Positions 14,448-19,796 of a DNA stretch of 19,796 nucleotides are shown one piece after another. This stretch comes from Bacillota bacterium (GTDB lineage Bacteria > Bacillota > Clostridia > Lachnospirales > Lachnospiraceae), in NCBI GenBank assembly GCA_023387635.1, contig JAEWHU010000028.1:1-19796 (forward strand). The letters run 5' to 3'. Within the stretch, counting starts at the first letter, position 1. The number at the start of each line of letters is the position of its first letter. The notes under the pieces are model-generated. The model was not told the origin of the DNA and made no database searches. It worked only from the letters and a program-made list of their open reading frames with translations. A program made the translations under genes and the position numbers.

Positions 14448-14533
14448 CTTATTACCTCCAAAATGTATTTTATAAAACAACTTTGGTTATGTTGCCAAAA
14501 CCCTAACTATAAGTATTACTCAGTACTAGTTCT

Positions 14534-15379
14534 TTATACAAAATCTGCAATTAAATTATTGATTACTTTTTCATTTCTAGTTCTATCTACTAATGGTTCT
14601 CCGGTACGTAGAACATCATTCTTTTCATGGAATGTATCTGTCTTTACATTATACAATACGCCAATAGGAATATGATCATCAAATTCCATTGCTTTTTCCA
14701 TAGCCGCTAGTTTATTCGTTGGATCATAATCTTCTCCAAGACGGTATACTCTTTCCTTATAGAAACCAAAAGTATTAACCTTATTAAAACTAGTACATGG
14801 TTGGAATATATCAACTAAAGCATATCCATTATATTCAATGGCTTGCTTCATAAGCTCTGTCAAATGTTCTGGATCTCCACTGAAACCTCTAGCAACAAAT
14901 CCTGCACCTGCAGCAATTGCCATTAACATCGGATTAAGAGGTGTATTAATACTACCATTTGGTTGAACGCCTGTTACTTGACCAACTGCGGAAGTTGGAG
15001 AAGCTTGCCCTTTTGTCAAACCATAGATTTGATTATCATGTACAAAATGTGCAACGTTAACATTTCTTCTTATATTATGAATAAAATGATTACCGCCTTC
15101 ACCATAGGTATCACCTTCACCAGAGTTTACAATTACAGTTAACTTTTCATTTGCCATTTTTGCAGCTACAGCCGCTGGAAGTCCTCTACCGTGTAGTCCA
15201 CAAAAACTATTAGCACTAATATATTGAGGTGTTTTTGCTGCCTGACCAATCCCAGCCACCATTAGAACTTCATGTGGCTCTTTTCCTAATTGTTCTAGGG
15301 CTGATTTTAAAGATCTTAATATACTAAAATTACCGCATCCAGGGCACCAAGCTGTTTCATATGTTTGAAATGTACTCAT
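14534..15379 (-). CDS. 2-oxoacid:ferredoxin oxidoreductase, beta subunit (TPP-binding)
   Basis: Catalytic thiamine-diphosphate subunit of a CoA-dependent 2-oxoacid (2-oxoglutarate or branched-chain type) oxidoreductase that reduces ferredoxin. It shows WCPGCGN (C12, C15 of the iron-sulfur cluster), SFCGLHGRGLP, the TPP/Mg loop SGEGDTYGEGGNHF (86-99) and NQIYGLTKGQASPTS. The usual GDG of the loop reads GEG (E88), a conservative change at a metal-ligand position. 281 residues, normal for KorB-type. ATG 15379 comes one base after the alpha-subunit stop, with its ribosome binding site AAAGGAGG inside the end of that gene, so translation is coupled. Substrate cannot be told from sequence alone. 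Confidence 0.88.
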   Translation of the reverse strand: MSTFQTYETAWCPGCGNFSILRSLKSALEQLGKEPHEVLMVAGIGQAAKTPQYISANSFCGLHGRGLPAAVAAKMANEKLTVIVNSGEGDTYGEGGNHFIHNIRRNVNVAHFVHDNQIYGLTKGQASPTSAVGQVTGVQPNGSINTPLNPMLMAIAAGAGFVARGFSGDPEHLTELMKQAIEYNGYALVDIFQPCTSFNKVNTFGFYKERVYRLGEDYDPTNKLAAMEKAMEFDDHIPIGVLYNVKTDTFHEKNDVLRTGEPLVDRTRNEKVINNLIADFV

Positions 15380-15380
15380 A

Positions 15381-17051
15381 TTAGTTTCTACCTCCTTTTG
15401 CTAATCTCTCTATGATTTCATCACCACTAAGTTGACGACCATCGTATTTTAAAATGCTAGAAGTGCACTCTATACCTGTAAACTCACGTATTAAACTACC
15501 AAGTTGACCAGTAGCATTTTGTTCTACATTTATAAAATTCTTAGCTGTTTTGCTTATCTTTGTTAATAATTTTTTAGGTAATGGGAATACATCACCAAAT
15601 ACTAGTGCACAAACACTATTATCGCCTTTTTCTTCAAGTTGTCTTATTGCATCAACAACAGGTCCATACATGGAACCCCAAGCAACAATCACAGTCTCAG
15701 CATTTTCATTACCAATTAATTCTGGTTCTTGTAATTCTAGTTCAAGCTTTTCTAATTTCTTCATACGTTTATCCATCATTAGAATACGTTCTTCGCTTGA
15801 TTCGATGATATGACCTTTTTCATCATGTTCATCACTATCAGCTGCAACAAGATGAGTTGACTTACCTGGAATTAATCTAGGTGATATTCCATCCTCTGTT
15901 AATTTGTATCTTAAATACTCGCCTTCGACTTCAGAAGGATTAGCATATGTTTCTATATGAAGATTACTAATATCATATGGTTTTACTGTTGCTGTTGTAT
16001 CTCCTAGATATTGATCACTAAGTAGAATAACAGGAATTTGATATTTTTCAGCCATATTTAGAGCACGAACTGTTTGATAAAATGAATCTTCATGATTTCT
16101 AAGCGCAATAACCATTCTTGGGAATTCACCTTGAGAAGCAGAAACTACAAATTTAAGGTCACTTTGTTCTGTTCTTGTTGGAAGTCCTGTTGCTGGCCCT
16201 GGTCTTTGAACATCGACTACAACAATAGGTATTTCAGCTATACCAGATAATCCAAGAGCTTCAACTTTTAAGCAGAAACCACCACCAGAAGTACCTGTCA
16301 TAGATTTTGCACCTGCAAAAGAAGCTCCAATTGCCATATTAATACCTGCAATCTCATCTTCTGCTTGTTCAACAACGATTCCAGCTTTATCACCTTGACC
16401 TGCAAGATATTCAAGAACTGCAGTTGATGGAGACATTGGATAAGCAGAATAAAATTGTAATCCACCTGCAATTGCACCAAGTCCAAGCGCCTCACTACCA
16501 CTAATTACCATGTAGTCTGAGAATCCACCATCTAAATGTTCAAACTTTTGTTCCACGCTGTTAAATCCAGCTGTTATTGCATTTTTATTAACTTCAAATA
16601 CTTGCTCTTTTACAGAAGAATGTAATACCTCTTCTATATTATCTAAGTTATTACCAAATAACTTAAGAATAGCTCCAATAGCAACACTTCCTGATGCTCT
16701 CACATTACCAAGTTCTTTTGCAATTGTATTAAGCCCAAGCTTGATAGCTCTTTCATCTGTTGTAGTAATACTACTATCACAAAGGATAAAGCCCCCTTCT
16801 TTTAATTTATCTTTATGCAATTCTACAGTTTCGTCGTTTAAGGCAATAATGCCATCATAAACCTCGCTATGTGATGTAATTCGCTCTGTTCCAAAACGAA
16901 TTACTGAAAAATTGTGTCCGCCACGGACTCTAGACATAAAATCTCTAATTGTAAATACAAAGTATCCGGATTTTTTAAGAAGCTTTTCTAACATTGCAAC
17001 TGTTGTTTCAACGCCTTGCCCGGCAGCTCCACCAACTAGTAAATTATACAT
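15381..17051 (-). CDS. 2-oxoacid:ferredoxin oxidoreductase, fused gamma-alpha subunit
   Basis: Partner of the downstream beta subunit. From the chosen start it is 556 residues. The N-terminal gamma domain (about 1-180) begins MYNLLVGGAAGQGVETT with the SRVRGGHNFSVIRF segment. The alpha domain follows, with YPMSPSTAVLEYL, EQAEDEIAGINMAIGASFAG, TGTSGGGF and QRPGPATGLPTRTEQSDL, and a C-terminal transketolase-C-like part. No ferredoxin domain is present, so reduced ferredoxin must be a separate protein. The frame is open from 17114, but TATAAT at 17083-17088 lies inside that extension, and AAAGGAGG sits seven bases before ATG 17051. Family substrates include 2-oxoglutarate, 2-oxoisovalerate and related acids. 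Confidence 0.9.
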   Translation of the reverse strand: MYNLLVGGAAGQGVETTVAMLEKLLKKSGYFVFTIRDFMSRVRGGHNFSVIRFGTERITSHSEVYDGIIALNDETVELHKDKLKEGGFILCDSSITTTDERAIKLGLNTIAKELGNVRASGSVAIGAILKLFGNNLDNIEEVLHSSVKEQVFEVNKNAITAGFNSVEQKFEHLDGGFSDYMVISGSEALGLGAIAGGLQFYSAYPMSPSTAVLEYLAGQGDKAGIVVEQAEDEIAGINMAIGASFAGAKSMTGTSGGGFCLKVEALGLSGIAEIPIVVVDVQRPGPATGLPTRTEQSDLKFVVSASQGEFPRMVIALRNHEDSFYQTVRALNMAEKYQIPVILLSDQYLGDTTATVKPYDISNLHIETYANPSEVEGEYLRYKLTEDGISPRLIPGKSTHLVAADSDEHDEKGHIIESSEERILMMDKRMKKLEKLELELQEPELIGNENAETVIVAWGSMYGPVVDAIRQLEEKGDNSVCALVFGDVFPLPKKLLTKISKTAKNFINVEQNATGQLGSLIREFTGIECTSSILKYDGRQLSGDEIIERLAKGGRN

Positions 17052-17082
17052 ATAATTTCCTCCTTTTCTAAACTCTACCCTC

Positions 17083-17111
17083 ATTATATAGTGTCCTTCC
17101 ATTAAATACAA
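17083..17111 (-). promoter_or_regulatory. Candidate promoter of the oxidoreductase pair
   Basis: On the minus strand a perfect TATAAT (17083-17088) is preceded at 17 bases by TTGTAT (17106-17111, about 3/6 match to -35). The predicted start near 17076 gives a 25-base leader holding the ribosome binding site. Confidence 0.5.
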
Positions 17112-17438
17112 CAATATTCTTGCAATTTAACCTCTAATGATAAATTTAGTACATCATTTAGCCCATTAAATCATTAATACAATAAATTGTAGTAATATCG
17201 CTTTATATATACATTATTTGAGATGAATAGCACAATTTTCTAATTACTATCCAAAAACTAAACTTAATATAACTATTTATATAGTTTTTAACATATTAAC
17301 ATATCAAAATATTAATATTACTCCTATCACATAAGTATGACAATTATTAATAGGTTAAGAATTTTTATTTTTCATTCTATCTTCCTATCCACTATTCGTA
17401 TTAATATCAATACACTATACTTAATCCATAAACGTAGA

Positions 17439-17476
17439 AAAAGCTTCTACCTAGTTCTATCTAAGTAAAAGCTTTT
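17439..17476 (-). terminator. Intrinsic terminator of the GH130 gene
   Basis: In minus-strand RNA, 17476-17461 pairs over 16 positions with 17454-17439 around a 6-base loop, two pairs being G-U. On the opposite strand those two would be mismatches, so the stem suits minus-strand transcripts. TTTTTCTACG ends the 3' arm. It begins 11 bases after the GH130 stop. Confidence 0.85.
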
Positions 17477-17486
17477 CATATTTATT

Positions 17487-18455
17487 CTACATTGCATTTT
17501 CCTTTATATATGTAATTAATTCATCAACCATTGTGAATGCAAGACAAACAGTAGTATCTGCTGCACCATAATATATGGCAATTTTTCCAGTTTTAGCATC
17601 ATGTAATGTAGCACAAGGAAAAATAACATTAGGTACATCCCCAACGCACTCATACATAGTAGTTGGATGTAATATGTATGGTTTACATCTGTATTTTATC
17701 TTCCACGGTTCATCTATATCAAGTATTGCTGCTCCCATACTATAAATCATACCATTACATGTAGTACCAACGCCATGAAACAATAATAACCATCCTTCAT
17801 CCGTTTCTATTGGTATGGGACCTGCACCAACTTTAGTCCATGCCCAACCTGTTGCTTGCATTACATGCTTATGGTATCCCCAATGCTCCATATCAAAACT
17901 TTCACTTAGGAACATATCACCAAATGGCGTATGTCCATTATCACTTGGTCTAGATAACATGACATATTTCCCATTAATTTTTCTTGGAAATAACACCCCG
18001 TTACGATTAAATGGTAAAAAAGAATTCTCCATTCTATAAAATTTCTTAAAATCATAAGAATAAGCTACTCCAATGGTAGGTCCATGGAATCCCGTACACC
18101 AGGTCACATAATATTTATCATCTATGAAGCAAACTCTTGGATCATATCCACAGGCAACACCAATTTCCTCATCTCTATCATTATATAGAGGCATTGGTTC
18201 ATGTTCTATCTCCCAGTTAATTGCATCATTACTTTTACCTAGAAACAAATGTTGCTCCATCGCTTTGTTATCACTTCTAAAAACACCTACAAACTTCCCA
18301 TTTTTTTGTATTACTGCACTATTAAAAATACTATTGGCTGATGGTATTTGATCCCTTTTAATAATAGGATTTTTTGAATATCTCCATACTACATCTTTGT
18401 TTTCTTCATTCCTATCTTCCCACGGAAGATTAGGTAAATTATCACCAATTATCAT
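17487..18455 (-). CDS. GH130 family glycoside phosphorylase (mannoside-acting)
   Basis: Cytoplasmic five-bladed beta-propeller enzyme; the family phosphorolyses beta-mannosides (for example beta-1,4-mannooligosaccharides or mannosyl-glucose) to mannose-1-phosphate. 322 residues. Visible motifs: FNSAVIQKNGKFVGVFR (44-60), YDPRV with the likely proton-donor Asp105, FGDMFLSESFDMEHWGYH, KVGAGPIPIETDEGWLLLFHGV (208-229), GDVPNVIFP and YYGAADT (D300). The residue before the Asp is Tyr, where I recall Glu (EDPR) in well-known members, so exact substrate and subfamily are open. ATG 18455 has AGGGAG upstream. No transporter or other mannan gene is adjacent. Leader element copy C lies just upstream. 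Confidence 0.85.
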   Translation of the reverse strand: MIIGDNLPNLPWEDRNEENKDVVWRYSKNPIIKRDQIPSANSIFNSAVIQKNGKFVGVFRSDNKAMEQHLFLGKSNDAINWEIEHEPMPLYNDRDEEIGVACGYDPRVCFIDDKYYVTWCTGFHGPTIGVAYSYDFKKFYRMENSFLPFNRNGVLFPRKINGKYVMLSRPSDNGHTPFGDMFLSESFDMEHWGYHKHVMQATGWAWTKVGAGPIPIETDEGWLLLFHGVGTTCNGMIYSMGAAILDIDEPWKIKYRCKPYILHPTTMYECVGDVPNVIFPCATLHDAKTGKIAIYYGAADTTVCLAFTMVDELITYIKENAM

Positions 18456-18768
18456 TATAGTCTCCCTTCTGACTGTACACTGTGAATCCTTACGTTAGCA
18501 TAATATTTGCAGTGAATTGTTCTCACTTTGTCCCCATACCTTTATATATTATGCTAATTCAAAAATTGTAACATTGCACTACGTACATTAATGCACTATT
18601 GTTTCACTATATATGCACCTTTTAATCATACATATTATTTTCCATTTTGTCCATACTTATTTACATTTTTGTGCAGATATTGTTCATATACTGGTTCGTT
18701 TTTTAGGGATCACAAAGATTATTACAAGGTACAATCTTATGGGTTCTATCTTTTATTGGGTTATATCT
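18456..18768. other. 313-base spacer upstream of GH130
   Basis: It contains leader element copy C (about 18471-18531) and, further out, two direct TGCACTA repeats 17 bases apart (18575-18581 and 18592-18598) plus TGCAC at 18614. The repeats could bind a regulator but no family is suggested. No gene is supported. Confidence 0.5.
18471..18531 (-). repeat. Dispersed leader element, copy C (upstream of GH130)
   Basis: In gene direction: ACAAAGTGAGAACAATTCACT (arms AGTGA/TCACT, short stem), then the core CAAATATTATGCTAACGTAA, 17 of 20 identical to copy A, then a diverged segment with ACAGTGTACAGT in place of the GTGTGA palindrome, then the ribosome binding site AGGGAG. It ends about 15 bases before the GH130 start. 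Confidence 0.55.
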
Positions 18769-19314
18769 TTATTTAATTAAATTTGATATAATTTTAAAGG
18801 TATCGTTACCTGCAACTTTAATAAGCTCAAATAATATAGATTCATAGGTTGCAATTATTGCCCCTTCTTTTTCCATCCTACGTATACCATTAATTTTATC
18901 ATTGTATTTTCTTGAACTAATACAATCTTCGATAATTATTACATCATATCCGTCTTCTAATAGATCTATTACAGTTTGCATTACGCAAATATGAGCTTCT
19001 ATTCCACATATAATTATACTCTTTTTACCTAGTTTCCTTATTTCCTCTTTGATTATTTCATCACCATAACAACTAAAGCTAATTTTATCTAAATATTCAA
19101 AATCTTTATCAAAAGCCTTACCAATCTCCTCCACCGTCATTCCTAAACCCTTGGTATATTGTTGGGTTGTAATAATCGGTACTTTAAGAGTTTCTAATCC
19201 CTTAATTAATATGGCTGTATTTTTTATCAAATTATGATTGTCATTCATATGTGGAACTAACTTCTCTTGAAAATCAATAACCATTGCCATCACATCTTCT
19301 TTATGAATTCTCAT
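18769..19314 (-). CDS. Isochorismatase-like cysteine hydrolase
   Basis: 181-residue cytoplasmic hydrolase of the isochorismatase superfamily, closest in style to YcaC-like proteins. The catalytic triad is visible: D14 (MVIDFQEKL), K77 (LDKISFSCY) and C110 (GIEAHICVMQT), with the usual cis-peptide segment IEAH before the Cys. This means a nucleophilic-Cys amidase or hydrolase rather than true isochorismatase, and the substrate is unknown. ATG 19314 follows AAGGAG at good spacing. It lies upstream of GH130 on the same strand but 313 bases away, so probably a separate unit. TATAAT at 19330-19335 is too close to the ribosome binding site to be its promoter. Confidence 0.88.
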   Translation of the reverse strand: MRIHKEDVMAMVIDFQEKLVPHMNDNHNLIKNTAILIKGLETLKVPIITTQQYTKGLGMTVEEIGKAFDKDFEYLDKISFSCYGDEIIKEEIRKLGKKSIIICGIEAHICVMQTVIDLLEDGYDVIIIEDCISSRKYNDKINGIRRMEKEGAIIATYESILFELIKVAGNDTFKIISNLIK

Positions 19315-19488
19315 TTTCTTTACTCCTTCATTATAATTATTATATAAAATCTATTCAATCCACCCTATTATGCTGTATTATTACACTGTTTTGAATTAAT
19401 TATAGCATGATATGAAAGGCCTCACAACCTCAGTTATAGTCGATTTATGTCTTAATCTTTTTTATTTTTTTATAATATAATAGGAAAT

Positions 19489-19517
19489 CTGACAAGCTAC
19501 AACACATATTATACAAT
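19489..19517 (+). promoter_or_regulatory. Candidate promoter of the Gly/Cys-rich protein gene
   Basis: CTGACA (19489-19494, 5/6), 17 bases, TACAAT (19512-19517, 5/6). The predicted start near 19524 leaves a short leader with the ribosome binding site. CATATTATA in the same region loosely resembles sporulation sigma -10 elements, so control by a forespore or mother-cell sigma is not excluded. Confidence 0.4.
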
Positions 19518-19542
19518 GTAAAACAAATTAGGAGGCTCAAAC

Positions 19543-19770
19543 ATGAGCGATTTAACAGCTACAAATTGTGGATGCAGAGATAACAGAGATTGCGGATTCG
19601 GCGGTAATGGTAGTTTTTTAATTATAATTCTACTTTTATGCTGCTGCGGCGGAAGCGGTGGATTTTTAGGTGGTGGTGGTTGCGGTAATGATTGTGGACG
19701 CGATAGCGGCGGCTGCGGATCTATTATCTGGATTATCTTAATCCTTTGCCTATGTGGCGGTTCATTTTAA
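19543..19770 (+). CDS. Small Gly/Cys-rich protein with two hydrophobic segments ('chorion class high-cysteine' type)
   Basis: 75-residue protein with a duplicated layout: a Cys/Asp/Asn-rich segment (NCGCRDNRDCGFGG), a hydrophobic run FLIIILLLCCCGG (about 25-37), a Gly-rich linker, a second Cys/Gly/Asp segment (CGNDCGRDSGGCG) and a second hydrophobic run IIWIILILCLCGG (about 61-73). About one residue in six is Cys and one in four is Gly. Similar short proteins in Lachnospiraceae carry the label 'chorion class high-cysteine protein', a name borrowed from insects with no functional meaning; some resemble YjcZ-like sporulation proteins. Membrane-associated hairpin or disulfide-rich surface polymer are possibilities. 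ATG 19543 follows AGGAGG by seven bases. Confidence 0.75.
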   Translation: MSDLTATNCGCRDNRDCGFGGNGSFLIIILLLCCCGGSGGFLGGGGCGNDCGRDSGGCGSIIWIILILCLCGGSF

Positions 19771-19796
19771 TTCTAGTTGCAATTAAAAATTCAATC

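Larger units (their letters stand above)
17052..17486. other. 435-base spacer between the oxidoreductase pair and GH130
   Basis: It holds the alpha-subunit ribosome binding site and promoter (17052-17111) at one side and the GH130 terminator (17439-17476) at the other. The middle, about 17115-17437, is very AT-rich with no supported gene, hairpin or repeat; the longest stray frames lack ribosome binding sites. Confidence 0.65.

Noticed and set aside
14462..14480. Possible PerR site upstream of rubrerythrin
   Set aside because: Only a short TTTTATAAAA palindrome is present; it does not fit the TTATAATnATTATAA pattern well enough.
14463..14675. 70-codon plus-strand ORF overlapping the oxidoreductase beta gene
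   Set aside because: Antisense shadow of a well-identified gene, with no ribosome binding site.
17052..17114. Longer N-terminus of the gamma-alpha oxidoreductase subunit
   Set aside because: The extension contains a perfect TATAAT, does not match the family N-terminus, and a strong ribosome binding site serves ATG 17051.
17337..17468. 43-codon plus-strand frame upstream of the GH130 3' end
   Set aside because: No ribosome binding site, and it runs through the GH130 terminator hairpin.
18591..18776. 61-codon plus-strand ORF between GH130 and the isochorismatase-like gene
   Set aside because: No ribosome binding site, random aromatic-rich composition, and it overlaps the end of the opposite gene.
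19330..19357. TTGAAT-17-TATAAT as promoter of the isochorismatase-like gene
   Set aside because: The predicted transcript start would fall inside the ribosome binding site, leaving no functional leader.
1..19796. CRISPR arrays, tRNA or rRNA genes, insertion sequences
   Set aside because: None seen: no regularly spaced repeats, no recognisable tRNA or rRNA sequence, no transposase-like protein.

Overview
The window looks like chromosome from a low-GC, spore-forming anaerobic Firmicute. I infer a Lachnospiraceae/Clostridium cluster XIVa plant-polysaccharide degrader. The reasons are AT-rich spacers, strong AGGAGG-type ribosome binding sites, a ferredoxin-linked 2-oxoacid oxidoreductase, rubrerythrin, a hexuronate pathway, a GH130 phosphorylase, a collagen-like surface protein with a sigma-K-like promoter, and a small Gly/Cys-rich protein typical of that group. 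No rRNA, tRNA, CRISPR array, transposase or phage gene was seen.

Layout. 1-1935 (minus): the DNA-end processing pair sbcD-sbcC, with sbcC cut by the window edge and its TTG start overlapping the sbcD stop; a possible frameshifted small ORF lies just upstream. 2324-3495: a small membrane protein (plus) converging on tcdA (minus), separated by a hairpin. 3673-5024 (minus): msrA, then a DUF3793 gene with its own sigma-A-type promoter and a 17/19 match to the Fur box, so probably iron-regulated. 5298-5768 (plus): a stand-alone NuoE-like [2Fe-2S] protein ending in a 19-bp bidirectional hairpin. 5910-9441 (minus): uxuA-uxuB-gntR, converting D-fructuronate through D-mannonate to 2-keto-3-deoxygluconate; a palindrome resembling GntR/FCD operators overlaps the -10 of the uxuA promoter. 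9698-12401 (minus): a collagen-like protein with a jelly-roll-like C-terminus, preceded by a divergent PTS enzyme I-like gene. 12654-13817 (plus): a subtilisin-type protease without signal peptide. 13893-17051 (minus): a two-gene 2-oxoacid:ferredoxin oxidoreductase, then rubrerythrin. 17487-19314 (minus): a GH130 phosphorylase and an isochorismatase-like hydrolase. 19543-19770 (plus): the small Gly/Cys-rich protein.

The least explained signal is a dispersed non-coding element in the 5' leaders of three genes tied to sugar metabolism (uxuB, the enzyme I-like gene, GH130). It combines a conserved AATATTrTGyTAACG-type core with inverted repeats. Where two copies differ in a stem, the change keeps pairing in the RNA of the gene strand by G-U wobble. 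It may be a mobile repeat or a shared leader RNA. The other striking item is the Fur-type operator of the DUF3793 gene.

Several starts are better placed downstream of the longest open frame, because the upstream ATG is part of the Shine-Dalgarno sequence (ATGGAGG) or lies upstream of the likely promoter.
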